From Brachyspira sp949287565 (GTDB lineage Bacteria; Spirochaetota; Brachyspiria; Brachyspirales; Brachyspiraceae): a DNA stretch of 64,000 nucleotides. Within the stretch, counting starts at the first letter, position 1, and the number at the start of each line of letters is the position of its first letter. The position numbers and the translations under genes were made by a program. The stretch lies in NCBI RefSeq assembly GCF_036997615.1, contig NZ_JAWLQA010000010.1; one strand, given 5' to 3'. Positions 8,141 through 18,084 of the stretch are shown here, piece after piece. Below the pieces are notes generated by a model that was not told where the DNA came from, searched no databases, and saw only the letters and a program-made list of their open reading frames with translations.

Positions 8141-11100
8141 ATGAATCATTATAATTTTATTCATAATATGAAAGCAGATTCTGCTCTTTCTTTTATCAAA
8201 AAACTTGATTTTGAAACATTAGAAAATAATGATTCATTCTTTTATGATTTTACTGAAAAACTAAAAAATGATAAAAGATTAAATATTCGATATAATGATA
8301 CTGCAATACTTCAATTATTAATAGATTCTTATATAGATGAATGTGCTTATAATGGAGATAATGAAAGTTTTGAAAATGTTATAGGGAGTATAAATTCAAT
8401 ACTTATAAAAAACAGCGGTAACATATACGCTAGAAATAAAGCAGCATTTCTATATTATACTAAATATATTTATGATTACGATGATATCTATTATGATATA
8501 GTGTCTGATCATATAGAAAGAATAATTCATCATAATAATGAAATTAGCTATTTTATTTTAGCTATATTAAATCATCTAAAATATGTAAGAACTAAAAATA
8601 ATAATTATTTTAATAAAGCATTGGAATATTATAAAGAAGTATTAAATATAATAGGAAGTGATATAAATTTAAGTTATAATATCTTTTCACTATATAAATG
8701 CAAATATTCAAATGCTGAAAAAGAAAAACATTTCAATATTGCTGCAGAAATGTATTTAGAAATTTTAGACTTTGATCATGACAATATGTTTGCTTTAGAA
8801 CATGTAGCCAAATTATATAAAGAAGAATTTCTTCATACTAAAAATCCTGATTATTATTTGCTTTCTATAAATTATTATATAGATTTGTATTATGCCGCTA
8901 ATGATATTGATATTTTACTTAATGTTGGATTTTTACACACTATTATGTTTAAGTATAGTAAATATATACAATTTTCTGATGATGCTGCTTCTGTTTTAAA
9001 AAAGATAGAAGATATTAATAATTCTAATAATTTATTATATAATCTTTTGGGATATGTTTACACTATAAGATATGGTTTAACTAAAAACGATGAAGATTTT
9101 TCTTCGGCTATGAATTATTATAATAAAGCCAAAGACTCTGACAATAATGCATACTATTTTATAGCATACCTTTATATATTATGCTATAAAAATACAAAAG
9201 ATGAATTATATTTCAATGCCTCTTTGTCTGCATTTAATCATTTAGATACTGATGATATTGATATACTGAACTCTATTGCCTATCTGTATGAATGCAAATT
9301 TTCTATAACTAAAAATAAAGATGATTTTGATAATTCTTTCTTTTATTATAATAAAGCACTTGCCATAGATTGTGATTATCTTTATACATATATAAATAGA
9401 TTTGAATTATACAGATTAGCATTTTGCTATTTTGATGATGTAAATTATTTTAAATTTGTTATTAATGATTATGAAACTTTATTAAATGACGGACAATTAA
9501 ATAATGATAATACATTAAGCTATTATATGAATTATAATTTAGGATGTTTTTATCATTTTTTATACAGCAATAGTTTGGAAGATAATTTTTCATACTCTAA
9601 TAACAATTTGAGAGAGGATTTTTTTAGTAAATCATTGTTCTTTTTCAGCCATTCAAATTCTTTTATTGCCATAAGTGATCTTTATAGACTCAAATATATT
9701 GAAGATCATAACAGCAATAAATATTTTAACTTATCTTTATCATATATAGAAAAACATTTTAATAGTTTTAGATACGATATAAAAAATTTATCGCAAAAAG
9801 CAATACTTTATTATGAAGCATACAAAATAGAAAAAGATATAAAATATTTTAATACTGCATTAGAAAATTTTAATTATGCTTTGGAAATAAATGAATATGA
9901 TAAAACATTATATTATAATTTAGCACTTCTTCATCATTTACAATTGCTTGAAAGCAGTTTTGAAAATTATCAATTAGCTGAAAAAAATTATCTTAAAGTT
10001 ATTGATATTGACAGTACATATTATATAGCAAGAGAGAATTTAGGTTTTTTATATAATAATCTTTACAGCAATTACAATGTTGAAGGAATATTTAATAATA
10101 GTTTATCCTGTTTTGAAACTGTACTATATGATAACAAAAAATCATTAATATCATTAGAAGGATTGGGAGATATATACAATTTAAAAATTCATAATAATGA
10201 TTTTGATAAAGAAATTAAATATGAATATATAATGAAATGTTTAGAATACTATAATGAAGCTTTGAATCTTGGTGTAGGCATAGATACTATTTATAAAAAA
10301 TTGAGCAGTATTTATTTTATACTATTTAGTGAATATGATGATAAAATTATAATTAATGATTATTTCGATAAGTATATAAATCTTCTAACAGAAAATAGAA
10401 TACTTGCAAATAAATATTTATTTATTTTAAATAATGTTATGTATGATATTCATAAAAATAATAAATATCTTATAAAGGCTGGTAAATGTTTAAGCAGTTT
10501 GAATATAGATATATTTTCTATAAGATTATGTATAGATTTTTTTAAACATTTATTTGATATTACAAAAAGAGTAAAGTATGCTTTATTCTCATTATTTTAT
10601 TTGGAATATATAATCAATATAGAAAAAAATAATATAGACTATTATTTTGATATGGGAATGCTGCATTATAAAATATTTTTAAAAACTAAAAATTATGAAT
10701 ATGCTGTAAACTCTTTTCATTGCTACAGCAGAGTTTTGGATATAAATCCTAAATACCCTAAATGCAATTATAATAGAGCATTAATATTAAAACATTTATT
10801 TGAAAAGACTTCAAAAATGTATTTTATAGAAAATGCTTTTGATAATCTAGTATGTTCTGTTAAACTTGGAAATATAGAAGCCTATTCATTGATGGGAGAT
10901 ATATATTTACTTTTATATAAAAAACAAAAACCAGATGAAGAATATTTAGACAGGGCAATATATAATTATAATATGTCTATAGAAAATAAATATTATGGTA
11001 AAAACAATTATGAAATTTATTTTAATTTAGGAATATGCTATTATTTTAAATATAAAAAACAGAGAGAAGTAAATGAGTATTTCAATAATTCTTTAGACTA

Positions 11101-11197
11101 TTATAAAAAAGCATTGAATATAAATAAAAGAAATGTAAAGATAAGAAGATTTATTAAGTATCTTCAAATAATAAAGAAACTTCCCCGTTCATCATAA
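8141..11197 (+). CDS. Giant TPR-repeat protein (1018 residues)
   Basis: No signal peptide or membrane segment. Most of the length is degenerate 34-residue TPR-like helix pairs with elements such as YYNKAL, YYKKALNIN and YNRALILKHLF, often spaced by N-rich loops (KTKNNNYF, TKNKDDF). TPR arrays bind other proteins; no catalytic domain is visible. Lys, Asn, Tyr and Ile are very abundant, reflecting the AT-rich genome. The gene starts three bases after the stop of the LTxxQ gene at 7787 and has no ribosome site of its own, so coupling is likely. Proteins of this style are common in Brachyspira, but this one has no assignable partner. Confidence 0.75.
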   Translation: MNHYNFIHNMKADSALSFIKKLDFETLENNDSFFYDFTEKLKNDKRLNIRYNDTAILQLLIDSYIDECAYNGDNESFENVIGSINSILIKNSGNIYARNKAAFLYYTKYIYDYDDIYYDIVSDHIERIIHHNNEISYFILAILNHLKYVRTKNNNYFNKALEYYKEVLNIIGSDINLSYNIFSLYKCKYSNAEKEKHFNIAAEMYLEILDFDHDNMFALEHVAKLYKEEFLHTKNPDYYLLSINYYIDLYYAANDIDILLNVGFLHTIMFKYSKYIQFSDDAASVLKKIEDINNSNNLLYNLLGYVYTIRYGLTKNDEDFSSAMNYYNKAKDSDNNAYYFIAYLYILCYKNTKDELYFNASLSAFNHLDTDDIDILNSIAYLYECKFSITKNKDDFDNSFFYYNKALAIDCDYLYTYINRFELYRLAFCYFDDVNYFKFVINDYETLLNDGQLNNDNTLSYYMNYNLGCFYHFLYSNSLEDNFSYSNNNLREDFFSKSLFFFSHSNSFIAISDLYRLKYIEDHNSNKYFNLSLSYIEKHFNSFRYDIKNLSQKAILYYEAYKIEKDIKYFNTALENFNYALEINEYDKTLYYNLALLHHLQLLESSFENYQLAEKNYLKVIDIDSTYYIARENLGFLYNNLYSNYNVEGIFNNSLSCFETVLYDNKKSLISLEGLGDIYNLKIHNNDFDKEIKYEYIMKCLEYYNEALNLGVGIDTIYKKLSSIYFILFSEYDDKIIINDYFDKYINLLTENRILANKYLFILNNVMYDIHKNNKYLIKAGKCLSSLNIDIFSIRLCIDFFKHLFDITKRVKYALFSLFYLEYIINIEKNNIDYYFDMGMLHYKIFLKTKNYEYAVNSFHCYSRVLDINPKYPKCNYNRALILKHLFEKTSKMYFIENAFDNLVCSVKLGNIEAYSLMGDIYLLLYKKQKPDEEYLDRAIYNYNMSIENKYYGKNNYEIYFNLGICYYFKYKKQREVNEYFNNSLDYYKKALNINKRNVKIRRFIKYLQIIKKLPRSS

Positions 11198-11257
11198 TCA
11201 GAAATTTTATATATACTGAAAATTTTTAAGTCTGTAATTTTTTTGTTTTTATTTTCC

Positions 11258-11417
11258 CACCGTACACCACAGGTGGCTTCCCTGTGGCAATACCATACCT
11301 ACACTTACAGTGGACTTCGTCAGGTACTCCCTTCAGTCGCAGGCACTTCCTTCGTCGCAAAAGAACTTAATTTTCGGCACGTCTGTGTGATTCGAATGGC
11401 TAGTCCCCGAAAATAAT
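11258..11417. repeat. Family B GC-rich repeat, long variant
   Basis: A sharply GC-richer island in AT-rich DNA. It shares TCGTCGCAAAAGAAC and AGTCGCAGGCACTTCC with the insert region of the copy at 19153, and has internal hairpins such as CCACAGG...CCTGTGG. Upstream at 11212-11230 sits TATACTGAAAATTTTTAAG, a 19-mer found exactly again at 36405 and 38399 near other family B copies. No ORF with a ribosome site is seen; the rest of the 351-base gap is AT-rich leader of the next gene. Confidence 0.6.
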
Positions 11418-11475
11418 AACAATATAAAAGCTAAAATTTAAAAAATGTAGTTATTTAAGTATATAATAAATCAAT

Positions 11476-11504
11476 TTGATTTAAATGAATTATAGGTATA
11501 TAAT
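11476..11504 (+). promoter_or_regulatory. Promoter of the iron alcohol dehydrogenase gene
   Basis: TTGATT (11476-11481), 17-base spacer, TATAAT (11499-11504), about 45 bases before the ATG. Confidence 0.5.
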
Positions 11505-11548
11505 AGTAAACATAATATATCGGTATTAATTTTATAAGGGGTAGTAAT

Positions 11549-12709
11549 ATGAATTTTAATTTTTATATGCCTAGTAAAGTAATATTTGGATGCGGTTCAT
11601 TAGAAAAACTTCATAAACAAAAATTACCAGGTAAAAAAGCATTAATAGTTACAGGCGGTACATCTGTAAAAAAATACGGATATTTAAAAAGATTGGAAGA
11701 ACAATTGGATAAAGCAAATATAAATTATTGTTTATTTGATAAAATACTTCCAAATCCTATTAAAGATCATGTAATGGAAGGTGCTGCTTTAGCAAAAAAA
11801 GAAAACTGTGATTTTGTTATAGGAATAGGCGGCGGAAGCAGTATGGACTCATCAAAATCTATTGCTATAATGGCTACAAATGAAGGCGATTATTGGGATT
11901 ATATATTCGGCGGTACAGGTAAAGGAAAACCTATACCAAATGATCCTTTACCAATAGTTGCAATAACTACAACGGCAGGTACAGGAACAGAAGCAGATCC
12001 TTGGACTGTTATAACTAATGGAAATGAGAAAATAGGTTTCGGATATGAAAAAACTTACCCTTATCTTTCTATAGTAGATCCTGAACTTATGAAAACAGTT
12101 CCACCAAAACTTACAGCTTATCAAGGTTTCGATGCCCTATTCCACAGTACTGAAGGTTATATAAATAAAATTGCTAGTGAGATGAGCGACTTATTCGCTT
12201 TAAAGGCTATAGAGCTTATAGGCAAAAGTTTAGCTGATGCTGTTAAAGATGGAAACAATATGGAAGCCAGAGAGAACGTTGCTATGGCTAATACTTTATC
12301 AGGTATAGTAGAAAGTACTTCAAGCTGCACTTCTGAACATTCTATGGAGCATGCTATGAGTGCTTATTATCCTAAACTTGAACATGGTGCAGGACTTATT
12401 ATTATCAGTAAAGAATATTATACAGTTATTGCTAATTCTCATGACTGCGATGAAAAAATGATAAATATGGCTAAGGCTTTGGGTAAAAAAGATGCTAATA
12501 AAGCTATGGATTTTGTTGATGCATTAGTAGAACTTCAAAAAGCATGCGGTGTTGATAATTTGAAGCTTTCAGATTATGGAATGAAAAAAGAGGATTTACC
12601 TGCTATAGCTAAAAATGCTAAATTTGCTATGGGCGGATTATTTGAATGCGATCCTCATAATTTTACAGATGAAGAAGTTTTAAGCGTATTAGAAAAATCT
12701 TATAGATAA
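11549..12709 (+). CDS. Iron-containing alcohol dehydrogenase
   Basis: A 386-residue cytosolic NAD(P)-dependent group III alcohol dehydrogenase, full length for the family. GIGGGSSMD (residues 92-100) is the dinucleotide-binding signature. The metal ligands are in place: Asp195 and His199 in FDALFH, His264 (or His268) in SEHSMEH, and His279 in LEHGAG. AITTTAGTGTEAD is the conserved loop after the nucleotide site. The closest remembered style is butanol dehydrogenase, so aldehyde reduction to alcohol during fermentation, regenerating NAD(P)+, is the likely role. AGGGG precedes the ATG; a promoter and a terminator bracket it as a single-gene unit. Confidence 0.9.
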   Translation: MNFNFYMPSKVIFGCGSLEKLHKQKLPGKKALIVTGGTSVKKYGYLKRLEEQLDKANINYCLFDKILPNPIKDHVMEGAALAKKENCDFVIGIGGGSSMDSSKSIAIMATNEGDYWDYIFGGTGKGKPIPNDPLPIVAITTTAGTGTEADPWTVITNGNEKIGFGYEKTYPYLSIVDPELMKTVPPKLTAYQGFDALFHSTEGYINKIASEMSDLFALKAIELIGKSLADAVKDGNNMEARENVAMANTLSGIVESTSSCTSEHSMEHAMSAYYPKLEHGAGLIIISKEYYTVIANSHDCDEKMINMAKALGKKDANKAMDFVDALVELQKACGVDNLKLSDYGMKKEDLPAIAKNAKFAMGGLFECDPHNFTDEEVLSVLEKSYR

Positions 12710-12732
12710 TTTAATATTTTAATTTTTGTAAA

Positions 12733-12772
12733 AATAAAAGCTATAGTATATTTTACTATAGCTTTTATTTTT
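12733..12772 (+). terminator. Rho-independent terminator
   Basis: AAAAGCTATAGTA and TACTATAGCTTTT pair perfectly around TATTT, followed by ATTTTTG. Confidence 0.9.
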
Positions 12773-12827
12773 GCAGTTTTTACTTACTCGTTTATAATTA
12801 ATTTTAACTTACATATTGTTTATTATT

Positions 12828-12897
12828 AATTTTTGATAAAATAAATTGTATTTTTAAAAAAAATTGTTAAATTTAGCAATTTATTTATCAAAAATTA
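12828..12897. repeat. Near-perfect long inverted repeat upstream of the chemoreceptor fragment
   Basis: TAATTTTTGATAAAATAAATTG (12828-12849 approx.) is the reverse complement of 12877-12897 except for one extra A, with a 28-base AT-rich interior. There is no adjacent T-run typical of a terminator. It could be a small mobile-element remnant or an RNA hairpin in the leader of the next gene. Confidence 0.5.
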
Positions 12898-12971
12898 TAA
12901 TTATTTGTTACTATATATAATAACATTTATTTTATTGTAAATAAATTTTTATTTTGGAGAATAATGATTTT

Positions 12972-13993
12972 ATGAAGAAAATAAACAGTTTAGCATTTAG
13001 AATGCCTTTCGTTATATGTGTTATGGTTGTGGTTATAATAATAGCAATGCTTATATCCTCCATAAAAATAGGAAGTAAGGGAATAAGCGACAGCAAACTT
13101 GGGGGATTCAATAGCACCATAGCAGGATATGCTTCTGTTTTAGATACTTGGTTTGGACTTGAAAGCTCATTAGTAAATACTTATGCTGTAACACCTGTAG
13201 TCATTAGATATTTAGAAGGTTATCCGGATACTTCATTAGAATTATTATTAAATACAATAAAGAATTTCAAAAATAATAATCTTTATATAATCAATATCGG
13301 ATTAGCTGATATGAACGGAAATATAATTGCTGATTCAGCATCATCTGCTCTTGTAGGAAGGAATCTAAAAGATTATATTCCAAATGCCTGGTCTCAAGAA
13401 TCTGCTAATAAAGAAGAAATTATATTTGCTGATACTTTGATGCAGTCTGAAGTTACAGGTAAATGGGCTATGCCTGCTATAAAACTTGTTAAAGATAGTA
13501 ATAATCAAAATGCAGGATATATATATGTTCTTTTTGATTGGTCAATACTTCATCAAACACATTTTTCTAATATAGATTTAGGAACTACAGGCGGACTCTT
13601 CATAACCAGTGAAAACCTTTACAATATAATGGATTCAAAATATGAAAATATAGCTAATATAAAAATTAATCCTATATATAAACAGCTGCCAGAATAATGC
13701 AGGATATTAGTGCTACTGCTATGGAACAGCAGACAGGTGTAGATCAGGTTAATAGAGCTGTTGCTGAAATGGATACTGTAACTCAGCATAATGCTTCTTT
13801 GGTGCAGGAAAGTGCAAATACTTCTGAATCACTTCTTGCTCAGGCTCATGTTCTTAAAGATACTGTAAGTTTCTTTAAATTGAGTGCTGATGACTTAAAA
13901 AGAGATAATACAGCAAAAGTAAAAAAAGAAGTTAAAAAAGAATTTAATGAAGTTAAAGAAAAAAATTTATTTCGATTTCAAATTATTCATTGA
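12972..13993 (+). pseudogene. Methyl-accepting chemotaxis protein with a large internal deletion
   Basis: The 5' frame (ATG 12972, GGAGA upstream; 241 residues) encodes a first membrane segment (VICVMVVVIIIAMLISS) and most of a periplasmic Cache-type sensor domain, then stops at 13695. From about 13682 a second frame encodes AARIMQDISATAMEQQTGVDQVNRAV..., the distal end of a chemoreceptor signalling hairpin, down to 13993. The rest of the Cache domain, the second membrane segment, HAMP and the signalling tip are missing, roughly 300 residues, so this is not a simple frameshift. The C-terminus (NLFRFQIIH) is also atypical, and a family A repeat begins 18 bases later. The product cannot signal as a normal receptor. 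I infer deletion within an ancestral receptor or recombination between two. Confidence 0.8.
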
Positions 13994-14010
13994 AATTAAA
14001 TCTTAGTTAA

Positions 14011-14363
14011 ACGTGCGTTGAATAAATTTTAAACCTAATAAAATCTAGGGTGGGTATTAACATTTCTAATTCAGCATCAAAACAAATTAAAGTTATAATT
14101 TCAAAGTTAAGCAGAAAAAACAAAAGGGCGGGGTATGTAAATTAAGTTTTAAAATTTAATTACACTCGCCCACCCTTTAGAGTCTTTAATTTATTTTGTT
14201 ATTTTTAATTTCAATTTCTTTATTGCTTCATTAGAAATTATAGCGCCCACCCAAGTTTTATTTAAATTTATAGTTTACATACCGCACGATAAACAATATT
14301 TAAAATATATGTTTATTGAGAATTCTAATTTAAATAATAAATAAAAATCTATTCAGCGTGCGT
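14011..14363. repeat. Family A palindromic repeat, most complete copy
   Basis: The left arm starts ACGTGCG (14011), carries GGGTGGG and TTTCTAATTCAGCA, and reaches GGGCGGGGTATGTAAATTAAG. The right arm mirrors it: TTTAATTACACTCGCCCACCC, then TGCTTCATTAGAAATT, then GCGCCCACCCAAG, ending ACCGCACG (14281-14288). Arms are about 135 bases. A small unit CGCACG...CAGCGTGCG (14283-14363) is joined at the end. It accounts for nearly all of the gap between the chemoreceptor fragment and the tail-like genes. Confidence 0.8.
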
Positions 14364-14453
14364 TAAAGAAAATTTTTTAAATTATAGAATTAATAATGCT
14401 TATAATTCCTTATATTTTTTACTATTAGTATAAATATATGAGGAGTTTTTATT

Positions 14454-15248
14454 ATGGCTTTTGATTTTAAACTGATAGTAAGAGATAAATATTCAGAAGA
14501 GATTTTTGATATTATAAATACAGTAGAAAGTATAAAGTCTGATGATATAAAAACTGATTATAAAGTAACTGACGGAAGCAGATCATACTCTATAAAAACA
14601 GGTATAGGAAATATCGCAAGCGGAAGATCTTTTAATATAGGCATTCCTATTTATGAATATAAAAATGAATTAGGTTCTTGGGTAAGAATAGAAGAACAAT
14701 ATGCTAAATATACAAGCATGATTTTGTCTAGTAATGTTAAAAGATATTTTATAAGAACTATATTTGAAGATGAAATTTATGAAGCAGAATATATTATAAA
14801 ATCTGTAGGAGGATATAATATAAAATATATAAATAATTTGGGTGTAATAGATATTTCACTTGAAGCATTGGATAAAGTTTTTTTAAGACAAAAAGAAGAA
14901 GAATATGAATTACCTATTACAGAAGAAAATAAACAGGATATAAATTATAAATCATTAAGTTTAGTTCCTGTGCCTGTTAATTTCAATTTGGAGTTTATAG
15001 TTGTAGGCGGAGCATTGGAATTCTTATTTGCTAATAGACAGAACTTTGGAATACAGTTTAATGCAGAGCTAAGAAACGGAGTTTATAATATTGATTTTGA
15101 CGGTGAGAAATTAAATGTAAATGGAGTGGCTTATAATTATAAAGGACTTCAGCCTGAATTAAATGTTGGTAATAATATATTTTATTTAGAAAGCAATCAA
15201 ACTTGTGTTAAGGCTTCTATAAGCTATAAAAGAGGAATATTAATATAA
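14454..15248 (+). CDS. Phage tail-like protein (distal-tail type), first of three
   Basis: 264 residues, GAGGAG nine bases upstream. No membrane or signal sequence. The N-terminal 100 residues are beta-rich (KVTDGSRSYSIKTGIGNIASGR) and the second half is another beta domain (VPVPVNFNLEFIVVGG, then GVAYNYKGLQPELNVGNN), the general pattern of distal tail or baseplate proteins of long-tailed phages. It is 13 bases upstream of a hub-like gene, supporting the assignment. It begins right after a family A repeat. I do not recognise a named family; the phage call rests on context and style. Confidence 0.45.
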   Translation: MAFDFKLIVRDKYSEEIFDIINTVESIKSDDIKTDYKVTDGSRSYSIKTGIGNIASGRSFNIGIPIYEYKNELGSWVRIEEQYAKYTSMILSSNVKRYFIRTIFEDEIYEAEYIIKSVGGYNIKYINNLGVIDISLEALDKVFLRQKEEEYELPITEENKQDINYKSLSLVPVPVNFNLEFIVVGGALEFLFANRQNFGIQFNAELRNGVYNIDFDGEKLNVNGVAYNYKGLQPELNVGNNIFYLESNQTCVKASISYKRGILI

Positions 15249-15261
15249 AAGGAATTTCTGT

Positions 15262-16854
15262 ATGATGAAAAAAATGCCTTATCATTTTTTGAGAAATAAA
15301 ATATATAAACTTCCTCCAGCTCCTTATATTAATTTTGAAGAGTTCGGTACTTATATAAAAATTAATGGAAACATATATTCAGAAAATGCCTATAATACTT
15401 ATTCAAGTTATGAGTTTAAAGTTAATAAAAGAGGAGGCGATGTAAGTAAAGTAAGTTTTAGTACGCCTCTTAATTATTTTAATATAAATGATAAAGTTGA
15501 ATATTATTTGAACGGTAAAAAAAGATTTGCAGGATATGTAGAAAGTATAGATAATGCCGGACTTAATTTAAACATCATTCCAATATGGGGAAAACTTCTT
15601 CATCAATATATACAGGGAGATTTAATATTAGAAGCAACAAAAGGAACATTGGATATAGTTTTATCTTTAAGAGAAAAAATTGAAGAGATGAATATAATAT
15701 TCGATGAAAAAAATATCACTCTTAATAATGATAAACAAATAACAATGTCATTCAGCGGAAAAAATATTTCTGATATACTTGATGAGGTAGAAGAAAATTT
15801 ATCTGATACTTGGTGCTGGGGAGTAGATTTTGAAGGATATTTTTATTTTAAAGAGTTCTCTGATATACCAAATAAAAAATTGAATTGGCATAATAATGAT
15901 TTTTCAGACAGCGAATATGAAGAGGATTCTGCTGATTTAGTAAGCCGTTATATTGTTAAGATGAAAGATACTATTACAGATGATGAAGGCAATGAAGAAG
16001 AAGTATACAGGACTCTTCCAAAAATAGTTGGTGCCGATAAACTATATCCTCAAATACCATTAGAAAAAGAGATTGGTATAAAAACTGATATATTTGAAAT
16101 AGAATATAAATTAGAAAATTATGATTTAGCTTATAAGTATGCTTATCAATTTTTAACTAATCAGACAAAAAAAGAAATAGTTAAAATAAAAACTATTAAC
16201 AGAAAAAATTATGATTTAAATATTAATGAATGTATAGAATGCATATTAAAGCCTACTAATAGCTTTTATCAAATTATAGATTTTAATGATTTCACAGAAA
16301 CAGAAAGCAGATTAAATAAAGTTTATTCATCGGATATAATAGACATTGATGCAGGTATAGAATATAGAAAATATCCTAATTATAAACAGCAGCAGTCAGT
16401 TATGCTTACAGATATAGACAAATACTATAAACAAATTTGCAATCAAAGTTATAACATTACAAAGATAGTTATATTCTTTTCTGATGGTATTCAAGATGAA
16501 GAAAAAAATAAAAATGTTTCAGCAGTATTTCAAATCGAAGACAAAGAACATTTTCAAAGAAAGTATTTTACTAATGGCTTCGGTGTATTCGATGTTAGAG
16601 GTTATGATAAAAGAAATATTATAATAACTTCAGAAAGAGGAAATATTTTATATGATAAATTCATTTGCTTTTTTGATATTGGTTCAAGGGTTGTTGATAT
16701 GAATGTACGTACTATAGATTATAAATTTGAAAAGAATGCTCTTAATATAGATTTGGAACTTGCAAAGATGAATATCAATCTTACTAATTATTTATATAAT
16801 CAGGAAGAGCGAAGAAAAAATCTTGAAAGAATATTAAACAGCAGTGGTTTTTAA
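15262..16854 (+). CDS. Phage tail hub/baseplate-like protein
   Basis: 530 residues. Residues about 45-110 (FKVNKRGGDVSKVSFSTP, NDKVEYYLNGKKRFAGYVES, NLNIIPIWGKLLHQY) resemble the domain in tail hub and baseplate proteins that tests a cell-puncturing ring: a field-wise 'displacement and crossing' strand pattern followed by a charged helical segment (ATKGTLDIVLSLREKIEEMN). The centre contains TWCWGVDFEGYFYFKE, and the C-terminal third is beta-rich ending in a helix (EERRKNLERILNSSGF). AAGGAA precedes the start. The gene is 13 bases after the previous stop and 46 before the next gene, so the three form one operon. The exact family is not identified. Confidence 0.45.
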   Translation: MMKKMPYHFLRNKIYKLPPAPYINFEEFGTYIKINGNIYSENAYNTYSSYEFKVNKRGGDVSKVSFSTPLNYFNINDKVEYYLNGKKRFAGYVESIDNAGLNLNIIPIWGKLLHQYIQGDLILEATKGTLDIVLSLREKIEEMNIIFDEKNITLNNDKQITMSFSGKNISDILDEVEENLSDTWCWGVDFEGYFYFKEFSDIPNKKLNWHNNDFSDSEYEEDSADLVSRYIVKMKDTITDDEGNEEEVYRTLPKIVGADKLYPQIPLEKEIGIKTDIFEIEYKLENYDLAYKYAYQFLTNQTKKEIVKIKTINRKNYDLNINECIECILKPTNSFYQIIDFNDFTETESRLNKVYSSDIIDIDAGIEYRKYPNYKQQQSVMLTDIDKYYKQICNQSYNITKIVIFFSDGIQDEEKNKNVSAVFQIEDKEHFQRKYFTNGFGVFDVRGYDKRNIIITSERGNILYDKFICFFDIGSRVVDMNVRTIDYKFEKNALNIDLELAKMNINLTNYLYNQEERRKNLERILNSSGF

Positions 16855-16900
16855 TTATAGTTAGTTATAGGCAGTTAATTAAAAGAAGAGGTTTATAAAT

Positions 16901-18064
16901 ATGAATAATAATCTAAACAAAAATATTTCTGATACCAATAAAGAATTACAAAATATAGAAAACAGTATAAAAAAAATAAATTCATCATTCGAATCTTCTT
17001 TGTTTTTTAATGATTCAGCAAATAAATTTAATGACTTTACAATCTCAGCAGAAGGAGCAAATAAAGCAATAGATAATACATTATCATCTATAAACTCTCT
17101 AGATGAAAGCATTAAAAGTATTAATATAAAAAATTTTACTGACGGCATAAAAGATTCTATTTCAAGCGTATCAAGTATATATAAAGATTTAAGTGCAAGT
17201 TTTTCTGACTTTTTTCATTATGATTTGACTTCATATGATAATGCAATCGAAGAAGCTAAAAATAAACTTCAAGAGTTTGATGATTATCAAAGAGAATTAA
17301 AAGAAAATAAAAAATTAGAAGATGATGAAGATTATGAAAACTATTTAGCAAGGCTCGATGAGGAATTAGAATTAGCCATTGAAAATAAAGATGCTATGAG
17401 TGCCGAAGCTATAAGAATAAAAAAAGAAGAGTTAAAGAAAAAACAGGATAAAGAAAAAGAGGATTTACAAAAAGAAAAAGAAATAAAAACACAAAGAGAA
17501 TTATTAGAAAAAGAATTAGCACAAGCAGAGTACAATAAATCCTATGCCGAGTGGGATAATAATGTAAAACTTGCCGAGATGGAAAAATCTAAAGCAATAG
17601 CGGATGCAGTTTTAATACCTTCACTTGCTATAGCTCAATCAGCTTTGGGAGTTGCTGCTTCATTTGCACAAGGAGGTCCTGCAGGATTTGCAGCGGGGCT
17701 TATAATATCAGCAACTGCAATATCATCAGCAATTTCTGCCGCTTCAGGTATAATGTCATCAGCAAATGCATTAGATGCAATAAAATCTAATCCTCCTCAA
17801 GCTCCGCAATTTGCATTCGGTACAACAGGATACACTATTCCAGATGGAGGCTCTGCTATAGTTGGTGAAATGGGTGCTGAACTTATAAGCAATAAATCAG
17901 GAAGAATAACCGTTCAAAGTAATGCTCAACTTCAGGAACAAAATTTTTCTAAAGGCGATATTTGGAATGTTACTATAAATGTAGAACAGGCTTTAAATCC
18001 TGATGAAGTTTATAGGCTTATGAATAGCTACAAAGCAAGAAACAGTCAAATGTATTCAAGATAA
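16901..18064 (+). CDS. Coiled-coil tail tape-measure-like protein
   Basis: 387 residues in three parts. Residues 1-85 are Asn/Ser-rich helix (NKELQNIENSIKKINSSF), 120-225 a strongly charged coiled coil (LEKELAQAEYNKSYAEWDN), then about 235-275 a small-residue hydrophobic stretch (AQSALGVAASFAQGGPAGFA). The end has FGTTGYTIPDGGSAIVGEMGAE and SKSGR-like basic residues, which matches the C-terminal pattern of many tape-measure proteins (VGE.GPE). At 387 residues it is short for a tape measure, and tape-measure genes normally precede distal tail genes, whereas here it follows them. Either a remnant or a distinct tail component. AGAGG precedes the ATG. Confidence 0.45.
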   Translation: MNNNLNKNISDTNKELQNIENSIKKINSSFESSLFFNDSANKFNDFTISAEGANKAIDNTLSSINSLDESIKSINIKNFTDGIKDSISSVSSIYKDLSASFSDFFHYDLTSYDNAIEEAKNKLQEFDDYQRELKENKKLEDDEDYENYLARLDEELELAIENKDAMSAEAIRIKKEELKKKQDKEKEDLQKEKEIKTQRELLEKELAQAEYNKSYAEWDNNVKLAEMEKSKAIADAVLIPSLAIAQSALGVAASFAQGGPAGFAAGLIISATAISSAISAASGIMSSANALDAIKSNPPQAPQFAFGTTGYTIPDGGSAIVGEMGAELISNKSGRITVQSNAQLQEQNFSKGDIWNVTINVEQALNPDEVYRLMNSYKARNSQMYSR

Positions 18065-18084
18065 TTTTTATTAAATTAATTATA

